Below are positions 46,976 through 58,834 of a DNA stretch of 64,000 bases, piece after piece. The stretch is from Cristatella mucedo (Eukaryota; Bryozoa; Phylactolaemata; Cristatellidae). Under the pieces are notes generated by a model, which had not been told where the DNA came from, ran no database searches, and saw only the letters and a list, made by a program, of their open reading frames with translations. Numbering within the stretch: the first letter of the stretch is position 1; the number at the start of each line of letters is the position of its first letter. The DNA is taken from NCBI GenBank assembly GCA_009760855.2, contig WPIO01000050.1, positions 173,501 through 237,500 on the forward strand. Direction: 5' to 3'. The position numbers and the translations under genes were made by a program.

Positions 46976-47778
46976 CTAGACGAAAAACGCCTGATGTAAA
47001 GCTTGGCGTGGAGCGAGACTGGCAATATTCTTAGGAGCCAGCCAAGTGCAAGTTGTCATCACGGTCCAGGCATCTGGATGTAGGCAGCCTTTAACTTTCA
47101 AGCGACGGGGATGGAGGGAGAGAGGGAGGTAGGGAGGGAGGGATGGATGTGCCAGTTTCTACCTGAGAATAAAAAGCAGCCTCGATATGCTCTCTGAATC
47201 AGGCAGTGATTCATCACCGGTGTCGCTGGGCGGTACCATAACTGATAGCTACATGCAACTGCGCCCCACGAATAAGTTCGCGTTGAAAGCACGGTGTAAC
47301 GATGCTAGGCTTAGGGACGAATCAAAAGTTGTAAATCGTTGCCCATCCCAGGATTCTGCATCGCCAGACCTCGATGCCAGATGAGCACAGAAGCCGAAGC
47401 TAATTAATAATTAATAATCGCTGCTGCTAGCTAGGCCCAGGCTCTGCTACGACTAACTGACTCGGTGGCCCAGCGAATCGATGCATTCAGGCTGAGTGCG
47501 TGCACGCATGCTGGGTAACTGCACACCAAACATCTCGAGCGATACAAGGACATGCCGCTACGGCAGCTAGAGCAGGCAGCGGGACGAATACAAAGTCACG
47601 ATGAGAGGAACCCCACCGTCTTTGCAGTGGCTGAGGAGGAGGAGGAGGTTGAGGAGGAGGAGGAGGAGAGAGTGAGTGAGTGAGATAGCAAGAGCATGCG
47701 AGAGCGAGAGAGAGCAAGCACGCTACGCCAACGCGAGCAAGTCGGGGACGGTGTGTCGATGGCCATGGGACTCAGTAC

Positions 47779-47971
47779 CTCAACGCTCGACCCATCGTTT
47801 CGTAGTTCATGTCGGGCTTGTTCTTGTGTGCGCCCCACAGCTTCGACACGGCCTTCGAGTCCACCAGCTTGAATATGCCTCGCTCACGATCAGCCCACTT
47901 GATGTATCGCGGGCAGGTGTCACCATTCTGCAGCAGTTGCAGCAGGAACTCCCACAAGTACGTCGAATTGC
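47779..47971 (-). CDS. ELF1-like: ELF/E74-like ETS factor, main ETS exon
   Basis: Acceptor CCGTTGCAG, phase 1; donor after TTGAG (GTACTG), phase 2. It encodes most of a winged-helix ETS DNA-binding domain: [48 protein letters not shown] and the recognition helix [10 protein letters not shown], whose two Arg contact the GGA core. The intron after RALR is at the usual ETS-family position. [11 protein letters not shown] and [16 protein letters not shown] are close to ELF1/ELF2/ELF4 and E74. In the joined product the domain lies near residues 393-476 of the visible 488. Confidence 0.92.
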
Positions 47972-48174
47972 CTGCAACGGCAGAGTGCGGCGGCGGCTCA
48001 AAGGAGGTGTCAGCCAACAGCAGAACACTAGCCGTTCGCAAACGCGGCCAAGAACCGAGAGATCACGAAGCAGAAACGTCCTGGCTCGCTTCCATAAGAC
48101 GCAAAGGATATAGAGAAAATTCGAGCATTGACCCACAAGGGTCTCACTGGCTTATATGCAGGACGTATATATAA

Positions 48175-48285
48175 TTTATTGATATGGTGCCCTGCGAGAT
48201 CTTGACCTCTAACACCCAGCGGTTTACGTAGGGAAAGGCGAGCACCTTACTACCACGACAAACCACGCGGTAGACTGGCTCATTT
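48175..48285 (-). mobile_element. SINE-like tRNA-derived fragment
   Basis: The minus strand reads CCGCGTGGTTTGTCGTGGTAGTAAGG (A-box region), a poor B-box and TCAAGATCTCGCAGGGCACCATATC, with a reversed short tail. It resembles family 2 but is diverged. It lies in the intron before the main ETS exon. Confidence 0.45.
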
Positions 48286-48600
48286 GCACTTAGCTGAGCT
48301 GTTGCACCAGTTTCAGTCTCTTCGTGCGCTCAGGCCAGCTACGGAGGACGCTCAGGCCAGCTACGGACGCTCAGGCCAGCTACGGACGCTCAGGCCAGCT
48401 ACTCATATTTATACTCATATTCATACTCATACTTATCCAAAGACTTCTTTCTCTCCTGCAGCAGCCGACTTCGGCACATCCTTGGCAGCCATCCTGAGGT
48501 GCTACCTGCATGCTATGTTGCTCACTTCCTCGACTGCCCTGCTGACGACGCTGCTACGCTTCTTAATTTTTCTTTGTTGAGCAAAGTGCAAACTGTGATG
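48285..48600 (+). mobile_element. LINE family B fragment with 19-bp minisatellite
   Basis: Matches 63708-64000 in order: 'agctgagctgttgcaccagtttcag', then 'ctgaggtgctac...catgct' and 'cttcttaatttttctttgttg'. Between them a block 'gctcaggccagctacggac' is repeated four times (48330-48402), followed by 'tactcata' repeats. Confidence 0.75.
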
Positions 48601-48786
48601 GCTATCAAATCCGCACAGAAAGCCGCTCAGGCTCAGAGTGCGCAGCTGAAGTCTCTCCAGCACCACACTCGTCTAGTCCCTCTGACGATGCCAAGTTACA
48701 GACGATGACACATTTTATTACTGGCTTCTAGTCAGCAGGAACCGAAGAGAGAGAGTGTAGGAGGCAGGAAGCCGTGGCTCACTCAC

Positions 48787-48864
48787 TTTCACGCTTCCGC
48801 TTAGGTGAGGAGCACGCAGCCTCTTCTTCGTCGTCATCGTCGGACCGCTTCATTTTTCGAGCTC
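48787..48864 (-). CDS. ELF1-like: ELF/E74-like ETS factor, NLS exon
   Basis: A 78-nt exon too short to show as an ORF. Acceptor CCTGTTTTGCAG, donor GAAA/GTGAGT, phase 1 at both ends. It encodes ARKMKRSDDDDEEEAACSS followed by PKRKRE: two basic clusters around an acidic run, a bipartite-like nuclear localisation signal. The position just before the ETS domain matches the basic stretch in ELF proteins. Its length is a multiple of three, so skipping it would keep the frame. Confidence 0.75.
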
Positions 48865-49096
48865 CTGCAAAACAGGGTCAGTGACGTCAGTGTCAGCGGC
48901 TACAGGCAGACCGCCTACGCAGACTGCTCCACGACCGCAGGACTCCCACCGAGGATCCCAGCAGACTGCTCTCTGTCGAGGTCTAAGAGCTGCTGGCAGC
49001 AGCTCATTTGTTCGAATTGACCTCGAAGTGGCAGGGTCAGGGGGAAGGGCAGCGTACTCAGCTGCAGCAGCAGCAGCGGCAGCAGCTGCAGCTCAC

Positions 49097-49255
49097 CTTT
49101 CTCGCGCTTGACGCTTGAAGGATGCTGGGCGGTTTCCGAGCCGCCGCCGCAATCATCATCCTCCGTGCACTCGCTGCCCGCAGGGCTTGCCGCCGTCGCC
49201 GACTCACCGTAGCCTCCTCCTCGGCACTTCGAAGTCAGAGTTCCGTGTCTGACTG
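49097..49255 (-). CDS. ELF1-like: ELF/E74-like ETS factor, exon E
   Basis: 159 nt, phase 1 to phase 1. The donor AAAG/GTGAGC is strong. The acceptor is a tandem CAGCAG (start 49255 or 49252), so one codon may be optional. It encodes SKCRGGGYGES, then ECTEDDDCGGGSETAQHPSSVKREK. It is Ser/Gly/acidic, ends in a short basic motif, and has no known domain. The phase fits its neighbours exactly. Confidence 0.72.
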
Positions 49256-49870
49256 CTGAGGGAATGCAATAGAGAGAAAGAATAAGGAAGTAATAGAGGC
49301 AAGGAGAAGGGAGAGACAAACAGTGTCGCCCCGCGAGCTGCACTGTGCTGCCCCCCCTCCTCGATGCTAAAGTGAGCTCTCTCTGTCTCTCTCTCTCTCT
49401 CTGTCTCTCTAGCTCTACAGAAGCCATGTGCATCTTTTTCCCGGCGACACTAAAAGCAGCTGAGAGGCTGCACACGCAGGATTGCTGCAGTAGGATTCGA
49501 GTTGCAGCCAAGGTCACTCGACAAGGTCGACAAGGTCACTCGACAGTGCATGTGCCAGCTGCTACTGCAGGAGCCAGAAGTGCCTCCCCCCCCCCGAGGG
49601 AACAAAGCCGCCGGCAGGCTGCGTGGGCGCCGACTATCTGAGGCCGAGCCACCCCGGCCACCGATAAAGCGGCGCACTGGCGCAAGCTTAGCAGACGACG
49701 AGCGGCCGGCGCCGATTGCACTGAACAAGGTGGCCGAGCGAGTGGACACGAGTCGGGGCAGCAGCAACGGAAGAGATTAGGCACTAGGCACCGGGCGGCC
49801 AGCCAGAGCTTCGGGGCGCCGGGACTCGAGGACGTGGGCCACCACTCGCGCTCTCGAAGCGCCAACTCAC

Positions 49871-50047
49871 GCGACTGGTGTCCTGCGGCCGGTGCGCGGG
49901 AGCGCATCGTGGAGCCGGATGTCGCCGCAGCCGCCTGTCGCTGACAGGCGGCCATCTGACCGCTGGCAGACGGAGGAGCGGTATGCTTTGCATCTGCGCT
50001 CTCCGACGGCGACCTTGCGTCGACAGTTGCCACGGCGGCAGCGGTGC
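49871..50047 (-). CDS. ELF1-like: ELF/E74-like ETS factor, exon D
   Basis: 177 nt between acceptor CTGACGTTGCAG and donor GTCGC/GTGAGT, phase 1 at both ends. It encodes an Ala/Ser-rich low-complexity segment (AAAVATVDARSPSESADAKH, AAAATSGSTMRSRAP). There is no recognisable motif; support is the open frame, strong splice sites and matching phases. Confidence 0.6.
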
Positions 50048-51461
50048 CTGCAACGTCAGCAGAGCCACCCCCGGATGTGCGTGGCCCGCGGCTAGCAAGG
50101 GTGAGCGCGCACAGCACGTGCCGCCGGCTCTTCACTCGTAGCACCTTCACTCGTGCATAGCCCCTTCCCTCGTGCGGCTTCACATCGGGAGGGGGAGGGG
50201 AGGAACAGCTGCACGAGGTCACACATGCCAGGGGCCCAAAAGACTCGAGACAAGCGTGACCGGAAGCAGCGGCCAGCCGGCCGACCGACCCGCAATGCAG
50301 CAGCAGCGCTCCGACGCTCTAAGACCAAGGCCCCACAGTTGGAGTAGAGGGAGTGTCGGAGGGTTAAAGGAATGTGCGCTGCTGACCTGGCGAAACATTG
50401 CTCAAGGAAACAGCATTTGCCGTTTCTTTTTCATACTCAAGTGTCTCAACGACAACTTGGATCGCTACCACAGTCGTACCACCCGGCAAGTTGGACCTTG
50501 TTTTTTTCGATGAGAAGACCCGTGATCTCATTTGTTTGCAATTCGGTACGGCAAGCTATGTCCCGTCCACGGTTCTAGATGAGTTCTAGAGCAGCCAGTT
50601 GGAATCGGCGTCAGGGCCGGCAAAAAGTCGACTTCGCAGCCTTAGCATCAGTCTGACCATCAGCGCATGCGCAGACAGATGGCCAAGTGATCGCAAACAC
50701 GACCACTCGCATGCACACACGACACATACACACACAAACACATCCAGAGACACAATTTCATCACAGCTATTAGCTGAATGCCAAAACGCTCGACGTCACG
50801 TGCAAGCACAATAAGCACGGGCAGTGATTTTTTTTCAAGAACAAGTTTTGAGATATCTCGTCGGCTTTCTGTTTCTCCCTACAACCTAAACCCTAAACCT
50901 AAAAGATATACACATTCTATTCACTTAACCCGAAACCCAAAAAACTACAACCATTTTTTTTTTTTTATTGCAAGCCAATGCAAGCTGACACTGACTACCC
51001 CGTCGAACATTTTTCTGTATGCACAGCGCCCATAGCAGAAAGGGGACTGTCCCTGTGTGCAAAACGAAGCCGAATTAGTTGGACCACTTCCTGCTAGCAG
51101 TGGGCCATTTATGGATCGCCTTGCACAAGGCTGATGGACAACTGCAGCCAATCGATGTTTACAGCAAGCACAGGGGACAAAGCAAGGTCAAAACCGCCGA
51201 CAAAAAGGCTCTCGAACAGAGATAGGAGCCGTCGGGTGACGTTTGCTGCCCAAACCCACCCCCTACCCCCGAGCAGGACCAATAGCTGCACGCTTCCGGC
51301 TGTGGGCTATTGGTGGCTATTGGCTAATAGCCCCACGCTTCCGGCTCCAAATCGGCATTCAACACGACCCATCTGACGAGGCGGTGCAGCACGCATGCGT
51401 CTCGCTCACTAGCGAGAGACGCAGTCAAACGAGCTAGCTAGCAGAGAGCGGCCGAACTCAC

Positions 51462-51560
51462 AGTGACGCACAGCCGCCCTGTGCCTGTTGACACCGTCGC
51501 AGCTGCAGGCGCTGTCCAGGTCCGAGACGCCGCTGTCGGACGGGCTAGCCGGCTGGGAGC
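51462..51560 (-). CDS. ELF1-like: ELF/E74-like ETS factor, exon C
   Basis: 99 nt, acceptor CTCTCGTTCGCAG, donor CACT/GTGAGT, phase 1 to phase 1. It encodes SQPASPSDSGVSDLDSACSC. SDSGVSD resembles a phospho-regulated DSG degron with an acidic residue in place of the last Ser; this is speculation. The phase fits both neighbours. Confidence 0.68.
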
Positions 51561-51873
51561 CTGCGAACGAGAGCGGCAACAAAGATGGCTCCTCGCATAG
51601 CGCTACCAAACGGCCGCTAACGGCTCAGCTGACCGAAACGCGACACGAACGAAACGTTGCGGCCATGCGCCATTCGGCCGCCGCTGCCGAGGACGAGAGA
51701 CAACGACGGGCACCCCTAGAGTCGCGCTTGCGATGCTTGGGGCGGAATGGGGGGCCGGGGGGGGGGGTTGGCAGGAAAAACCCGAACGGCCGCCATAGCA
51801 ACGCCGCGATCCATGAGATCCGGTCTTCATATGCGACACACAAGATGCCAGCGCACAAGTCGAAGGGACGTAC

Positions 51874-52020
51874 CGGACTTATGCGAGCACAGCAGCTGCT
51901 GCTGCTGAGCCGAGATTCCTTGAACGAAAGACTTGGACTCGTTGGACGCGTTCGGCGAGTCCATGGAGAGCAGCACCTGAGCGGCCAGCACGCGCTCTCG
52001 CTCTCGCTCGCATGTCTCCA
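51874..52020 (-). CDS. ELF1-like: ELF/E74-like ETS factor, exon B
   Basis: 147 nt, acceptor TTTTTTCGTTTGCAG, donor TCCG/GTACGT, phase 1 to phase 1. It encodes VETCERERERVLAAQVLLSMDSPNASNESK. The AAQVLLSMDSP stretch resembles the AAEALLNMDSP stretch in the N-terminal activation region of ELF1/2/4, which ties this exon to the ETS exons independently of splice phase. It ends in a Gln run (ISAQQQQLLC). Confidence 0.78.
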
Positions 52021-52141
52021 CTGCAAACGAAAAAACAGGCAGCGCTCAGCAAGGAGAGCCAGACAGGCAGACAGACAGAAGGCTGCCTCGGCAAAACGAC
52101 TTCAGCTTTGGGTGTGATGAGGCAGAACCGGCTTCAATTAC

Positions 52142-52142
<1 letters not shown>

Positions 52143-52232
<90 letters not shown>
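52143..52232. repeat. (CT)n microsatellite
   Basis: Pure CT run about 120 bp upstream (minus-strand sense) of exon B. Confidence 0.95.
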
Positions 52233-52235
<3 letters not shown>

Positions 52236-52967
52236 GCAAGCGGTGCCGGAGACGACTCTGCTAAACGATAGCAGGACGTCATGCGCGTGGTCACCAGACC
52301 CCTTCCACCCCCCTAGCTGGCAACAACAAGGGTGACCTGAATGCAGACAACAAAACTGAGCGGTTATACCAGCAGCACTTCTGCTCGCTTGGAGAGACTG
52401 GATGCACTACGTGGCGCCATGTTGAGATCGGCATTCGTTAGCTGCTCTCTCACGAGCTGAGCCACACTGCAGCACGTTTGGTTCGAGTGCATGTTTGATT
52501 TCAGCAGACACGATAAAAAGACACATGTACGATCGTCACACACTGGTTCGAGTCGGTCGCAGCTGACTGTTGACCGTGCAGCTTATTGCAGCAAATGGCT
52601 TGATGAGGCCAATCAACGAAACCCCTGAAGTGTGAGTGGAAACTGAAACGAATCTTATAGGAAACGCTACAACACTTCCTGCAGCCGGCTGGATGGGGAT
52701 CGAGTTGACCAGCATTTGAACGACAAAGTGCCGAAAACAGCGGCTAGCTCGTCCGGCAGAGGCGGCGCACAACGGTGTGCTCCACACCGGATATCCGGCT
52801 CGAGCAGCTCAAGAGACAAGCGCGCAGCGGTCGCCATTCGACGTCACTGGGCGGCAGCCAGACCGAGAGAGAGAGGAGAGGGCCTGCTTGGGCGGCAGCA
52901 TGAGGCTGATTCACTGAATCCTACCCTCAGAAGCAGCAGCAGCACAAGCATCAACGAGGGGGCATCA

Positions 52968-52999
52968 CACGCACACACACTCGTAAGCACGTGCGCGCA

Positions 53000-53052
<53 letters not shown>
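52968..53052. repeat. (CA)n microsatellite
   Basis: CA run in the large ETS intron, with a GTGCGCGC break at 52990-52998. Confidence 0.93.
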
Positions 53053-53054
<2 letters not shown>

Positions 53055-53897
53055 GAAAGCACACAAGAGTACGCACAGCCTGCGGCCACATGCATACTCT
53101 CGTGAGACGCACAGCAGCAAGTTGGTGTCTGCGCTATAAAAACCATTACATAATATGCAAACTCTCGTCAGCCAGCTCGGCCACGCGAGTGGCAGTGGCA
53201 AGTTCAGTCAAAAGTAGCGCACACCTTCCCACTTCCCACCTGCCCCTTCTCCAGTCTCACTAGAGCCCGTGCTGTGGTAGCTTCACTGGGCGATGCTGCC
53301 TCTACAACTGCGGAGCAGTGAGACATAAATCGGTTCAGACCAGGCGAGCTAGCTCTACGCCGGCAGCACACTGTAGCGACGACCAAAACACGGGATGCAG
53401 GCGCATGCTCAGCAATCGCCCTCCACCAGAGACTACTGGGCACTTCTGCTGTACGGGCCAGTGCAACCGAGGTAAATCGCGCCATCTTGGCATCACAGCA
53501 GTCAATGCGGTCTCGCTAATCACTGCCAACAGCAGCAGTTAGTTATGCCACTCGTGCGGGTTAGACAGCAGAGAGAAGAAATGGAAGAGCCTCCGAGACC
53601 TTCAACGAGGCAAGGGAGTGGGGGGCCTTCACTCGGGCACACCGAGAAGGTGATGGCTCACTGGAGGCCAGCCTGGAGCGCGGACCGGCGCAGCAGGCTG
53701 CAGGAGTGCAGAGAGCACGCTGGAGCAGCTGGCACGAGCTGCTCTCGGGTTTCCGACGGAACATGAAGGAGGACGGCAGGCAGATGTACCGCTCGAACTC
53801 TGCTGTCACTTTCCCGTCGGTTTTCGAAATGTCTCGGCAGGAATTGCTGAAGCACGACATATTCGAAGCAAGGAACAAGGCCGACGCGATGCTTCAT

Positions 53898-54057
53898 TCT
53901 CTGTCTGTCTCTCTCCCCCTCTCCCTCTGTCTGTCTCTCTCTCGGTCTCTCTCTCCCTCCCTCTCTGTCTGTCTCTGTCGGTCTCTCTCTCCCTCCTTCT
54001 CTGTCTCTCTCTCCCTCCTTCTCTGTCTGTCTCTCCCTCTCTCTCTTTCTCTCGATC
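53898..54057. repeat. Imperfect (CT)n(CCCT)n(TGTCT)n tract
   Basis: Polypyrimidine tract of about 160 bp with regular TGTCTGTC interruptions. Confidence 0.9.
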
Positions 54058-54059
54058 AT

Positions 54060-55640
54060 TCGCATTCAACAGGCTAAGCTGGCGACGCAATCGCCTGCGA
54101 CTCTTGACAACGACGACGATGGCAGGCAAACTATGTGAAACTGCATGCTTTCCTAAGTAGGAGGGGCGGAGGAAAGAGGGAGAGCAGGCTTCGGCCGGTG
54201 GCGTAGGACGAGCACCCTCGTGATTCTTCGAAGCGTGCGTACCGACGCGACGGAACGACGAAATGGGACGGTCCGATAGCCTAGCCACTGGCAAGGGCGC
54301 AATCACGGGCTGGCTAAAACGAATCCGAAAAATTCCCTCAACGGAATATTTATTGGCGATCGGAGGAAACCCTTCGCCAAGCTTCAGCGCCTCCACCAAA
54401 CGACAGCCTTCGTAACGCGCCGAGCCGGCGGTTAAAAGCGACCGCGGCAGCGTGGCGTGCACACGCGTGGGAAGCAACAGCCATGCGGTTCACTGCGACA
54501 CTTCCGCCTCACGAAACATAACGAATGGCGAATTCGGGGGCTATAGACAGTGCCCAGCACTTCTCTCCATCTCCCTAACGCCAAGTTCGATTGAAATACT
54601 GACTAGGCATTCAGAACCAGCTGGATCGCAGTCGGCTTTGTGCGACTGCTAGCGGCGCCGCTATAATGAAATCCTCCCGGAAGCGCACCGGACGCGAGTT
54701 GAATGCCCTTGTGCATAACGCCGCTGTGCGGCTGGCAAGTTGAGAGGCGGGGGATGAGAAGAAGCAAAATTGGGAATTCAGGAGCGCCAAAAATTCTCGT
54801 TCGCGTCATTATTATGTCGCGAACACCTGCATCCGGCGGCAGATGAGCGCGATCTGGCCGTACCCCGAAAGCCCGCCCGAACTCGTCCGTCCGACGTTCG
54901 CGCCAAGGCCAAAAAACGGTCACAGAATGGCAAGAAACTATCACCAATGTAATTGTCAGTCACTTATTTCACAGCAAAGACGAAAACTTGGGCGCACGAA
55001 GGCACGCGGCTGCATCGAACAGCCGGGCGCGATGGGGTGCAGCGACCAAAACAAAGACGGCGTGCTACGGCGGTCACTTCCTGGTTTCGACTAAGTGGCA
55101 CGGCGAGGGTCGACTTAGCCACCGCGCGGGCTAGCCGCCTCGACTCGCGGTCGGTAAACTGAGAAGAGACCAGCGTAAATCTGGCATGTGCGCTGCCGAG
55201 CGTTACCTGCGGCTAAGAGCACCTCGATGCCGTGTTTCTCAGGCAGAACGTGCTCAGGCGCAGCCATCTTACGCGTCTGCGCAAGTGCAAGTGTAGTAAT
55301 CCCTCTACCGGTTGTGGGGCGGCGGCGGCGATGCAGCGGATCGTGGCGGCGTGACGGGCCGGCGGCCTAGGCGGACTGCGGCAGATTCCTCGTCGCCCGA
55401 GTCGGCGAAAGCTATTCCGCGACTGCCGGAATCAGCTCGGTACACTGAGGCAGCCTGGCACTATTTGTCCATCCCGGCGGCAGGAAGCCGGCGACAGGAC
55501 AGCGCACCGGGTTAGCACTTCCTGTGCATTCCCCGGCGACGGAGGTCTCGCTTCGTGACGGCGTGTCGGGCGCTAGTTCAATGGACAATGCGGACTCGCG
55601 GTTACTAAACGAAGCCGCCGCTCGGGGCGACGGGCGCCGG
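54060..55640. other. GC-rich intronic stretch, no exon found
   Basis: CpG-rich part of the large ETS intron. I found no open stretch with matching splice sites and phase 1. It holds two of four CACTTCCTG motifs (55075 and 55516) and might be a regulatory region or alternative promoter. This is inference. Confidence 0.3.
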
Positions 55641-55647
55641 AGCCGTA

Positions 55648-55722
55648 TAGTGTAAGTAAGTGCCTAGAAAGAGGTTGAGTTCTCTGAGGGCGCTATATCA
55701 AATGCGTTATTATTATTATAGC
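55648..55722 (+). mobile_element. LINE 3' tail fragment
   Basis: GTAAGTAAGTGCCTAGAAAGAG...AGGGCGCTATATCAAATGCGTTATTATTATTAT. Family tail only. Confidence 0.78.
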
Positions 55723-55733
55723 TTCGCGGTACT

Positions 55734-55734
<1 letters not shown>

Positions 55735-55767
<33 letters not shown>

Positions 55768-55788
55768 TTATTTATATTTATATATCGC
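55735..55788. repeat. (CA)n(TA)n microsatellite
   Basis: Directly after the LINE tail above. Confidence 0.9.
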
Positions 55789-56417
55789 TGACCGGGGAGG
55801 GGTAAGCTGACCTCTGCCGGCTGGGAAATGCCTCACAACCGCCTCTCCCCACCCCTTTTTTGGCACAATGGATACGACTGAAAAGCCGGTTTACAACCGC
55901 GTCAGCTGAGCCGGGCGACTGGGCTTCTGCGATGGCCCTCGGCTAACTGACCGAGTCGCTTGGCTGAGAGCGAGACGCTTGATTTTCAAGCGAAAACGAC
56001 GAGACTCGCCGAGAGCACCTCTCTCGCTCTGTTGTAAGCCTGTTTTTGTTTTACTCGTCCGTCAAGACGCAGCCAAGCGAGCTGCAGAGGAGACGCAGCA
56101 ATGCCTACCTAGCTCGGATGCAGGCAGGAGGAAACCTGGCAGAAGGAACGAGAGATGGACGCCGAGGAGGAACGACAAGTCGTCAACGACTGGGTCGCAA
56201 GGTCGTCTGCTGTCTCGTAAACCAGTCCGAACTTGGTCAAACGCTAGCCGGGAGACAGCACGAACATGAATGAGTCGTGTCGATCCCTCGGGTCGCCACC
56301 GCCGTGTCCACTCTCTGCCCCTCAGGACGCAGCCACTATCTGCCAGGCGGCAGCCTGAATGCTACCGAGGACGCCTGTGTGCGCGCCGAGCCTGCACCGC
56401 GATGACTGGCTCTAAAG

Positions 56418-56770
56418 CAGAGGTCGGCAAACTTGTCGGACTACTAGACCATTTCAGGTGGTCAAGGAGGCACACCGGGAGAGAAGAAACCCGACGCCCA
56501 TTCCGTCCAGCAGGGTGGGGAGTGGGCGTAGCTGCCACGCTCACTTTATAATGCTCGAAAACTCGCTAGTTAGGATGCTTGTAAGTCAAAGTACCTCTCA
56601 ATAGAGGTACTTTGACTTTACTGGAGGATTTGACTGGAGGGGACGAAAACCGAAACAATTCAATTAGGCTATGGATCCATCAATAAATAACTAGGGGGCT
56701 GCTAGCTAGGCCGGACTGGAGCACTAGCTAGGCCGGATCTGGCCTAAAGGCCGGAGTTTGCCGACCTCTG
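56418..56770. mobile_element. hAT-type MITE with 8-bp target duplication
   Basis: A 353-bp element with perfect 16-bp terminal inverted repeats, CAGAGGTCGGCAAACT at the left and its complement at the right, flanked by the direct 8-bp repeat CTCTAAAG (56410-56417 and 56771-56778). TIR sequence and target length are typical of the hAT superfamily. There is no transposase frame, so it is non-autonomous. A perfect 16-bp-arm palindrome sits in the middle (56583-56618). It lies in the large ETS intron. Confidence 0.93.
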
Positions 56771-57821
56771 CTCTAAAGGATATGGAGAGGAGACAGAAGT
56801 CTGTCAGCCAATTAGCCCAGAGGCTGCTCCCTGCTTGCACTGCAGCACCGGCCATTGGCGCTGCTGCCTGCCTTCAGAGAGTTGCCAGGTGGTGGCCTGC
56901 CTGCCGTCCCTCACTGCCGGCGGCCTCGCATCCGGTAGCAGCGGAGGTGTCTGGTCTCAAGCTCATGGCATACGTGCAAGTCTGCTTGCAATCAAACAAC
57001 CCGCAGCCTTATTAGGACGGCAGCTATTCGCATGGGCAGGCAGGCGCTGGCGATCAAGACTCCCAGCAAGACCCCGATCAAGATCTCCGAGCAGCATGGC
57101 ATGCACGCACACGTATACACACACACATACACACACACCACGAGATTCCTACGCTGCCGCCTATCCGAGAGGCGATGCTTGTGTGCAATGGCTTAGCTGG
57201 AGACAAGCTGCTGCCCTCACTCAAGAAGAAATCGACGAGGCTGCCCGATCAGCTGACCCGGCTTATCATACCTATTGCCCATCTCACTTGCCCTCTAGAA
57301 CTTGCTCTAATTTACGACAAACCACCGAGCTGCCGATGCTAGCTGCTTACCGAGCTGTGCAGCACGCTACGAATGGGGAAGCAGGTGAGAGTAGGGAGGG
57401 GGAGGAAGTAGGAAGGAGAGGGTAGGAAGGAGGAGGAGGAGAGGTTGCGCTCGACTCGGCCACGAATTTGAGTAGCGGCAGAGCAAACTTCCGACCATTG
57501 CAGTTAATCGTAGTCTTGCCAAAACCAGCAATACCAGGTGACAGCGCCGAACGTGACTTCTTTGCTTCAAACGGGTCAAGTCCGGACGACGAATGGCAGG
57601 AAGAAGAGGCAGAAGAAGAAGGCAGACAGCTGCCATGTGAGACAACTACAAGACTGGGATGCTGCCTCAGCTGATCTTGCCTCGTTTTCGATAAGCAGCC
57701 GAACTAGGCTACATCCACCCTGTCCAAACTTTCAGCTTTCAACTGTGCTCATTCTCAAAAGCTGAAGACTTGCACTGGCAACCACAGATATCTGTATGTA
57801 TATGTACATATATATGTAGAC

Positions 57822-57825
<4 letters not shown>

Positions 57826-57853
<28 letters not shown>

Positions 57854-57861
57854 TTGTGTGT
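57826..57861. repeat. (GT)n microsatellite
   Basis: Short GT run preceded by ATGTA repeats. A small tandem 'ccacattgcatccacact' follows at 57970-58008. Confidence 0.9.
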
Positions 57862-58149
57862 CTGCTGGCAAACCCAGAGGGCGCTTGTAGATGGAGCAGC
57901 CCACAGCAGCTTTCGAGCTGCGTCCGGATGTCTTGCCAAAGCATTGCCTGATGGCGCAGACTTCCACGCTCCACATTGCATCCACACTCCACATTGCATC
58001 CACACTTCATTCCATAGGAGCGTAGCTCCTGGTAGGTGACTCACATACCGGAATTTGTATCGCCCCCACCCCGACACAGCATGTTAAGCAGGTGTAAGCG
58101 GGCCACAGCAATCCCTGCTGATTGTGTGCAACCCACCGTTTATATTAAC

Positions 58150-58660
58150 AATAGCAAGATTGATAACATTTGCAAAGCACCCCAAAAGAGATCAATCTCT
58201 TACTAGACACTGTTCTGGAAAGGAGGCGTGTGCCAATGGGTTAGTGATAGCATGTGGCGTGTCAGCACGCATAAGCACACACAGAACAATTAACAAGGAT
58301 CCAGCAAATACTGTCAGGAACAGGCATGGTTTTCGATTTTTGTCAGAGGATGTCGTGACGTCAGTCAGGAGTGAGTCTCAAGCTATACGAGTGTACACAC
58401 TGAAGGCATAGTCTCCAAAGGTTTGAGGTTGGTTAGAGGCTTAGAGCTAAACGACTTCAGTCAGAAGGAACCTGCGCTGCACAATGCGGAGGTCCGAGCA
58501 GAAAGCATTCACACAGGTATTCTGGAATAAGATGTGAAGCCCTGCAGACAGCGGCGGACACACCCTTGGAAAGAGCGCGTCTAGCGGCTGCTCTAGTCGC
58601 GACAAGAGGCGGCTGGTGAGCATCTGCAGAGCACATTTCAAGAGGATGTGACGCTGAGCG
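58150..58660 (-). mobile_element. CR1/L2-like LINE remnant
   Basis: The minus strand begins (3' end) with the tail at 58160-58215 and continues through the 'DYAFSVYTRIA'-like and KSLSSKPLTNLKPLE-like C-terminal RT end that matches 34500-34640. Degenerate, 5'-truncated near 58660. Confidence 0.68.
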
Positions 58661-58834
58661 ACGCTAACAGCTCGCTCGCTACTACACTACTCGCTACTTG
58701 CAGCGACTGCGGCCTGCAGTGAGCTGCCAGCGAATGACAGGACCTCCGTAACCACTGTGACAAGGTCACGAACGCAGCAAGTGGCCATGGCTAGCGATCG
58801 CAGCAGCGAGTCACGAATGCACCAAATTAAATAA

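Noticed and set aside
50885-50905. 'cctaaaccctaaacct' as an interstitial telomere repeat
   Set aside because: Only two to three imperfect units of a plant-like motif; expected by chance in AC-rich sequence.
53217-53303. Extra ETS-gene exon between A and B (minus strand, VVEAASPSEATTARA)
   Set aside because: The acceptor (CTGCTCCGCAG) is good, but no donor in the right phase follows; direct joining of exons A and B is already in frame.
53706-53900. Plus-strand frame FRRNMKEDGRQMYRSNSAV as an exon
   Set aside because: No recognised family; it runs directly into CT microsatellite and lies antisense in the ETS intron.
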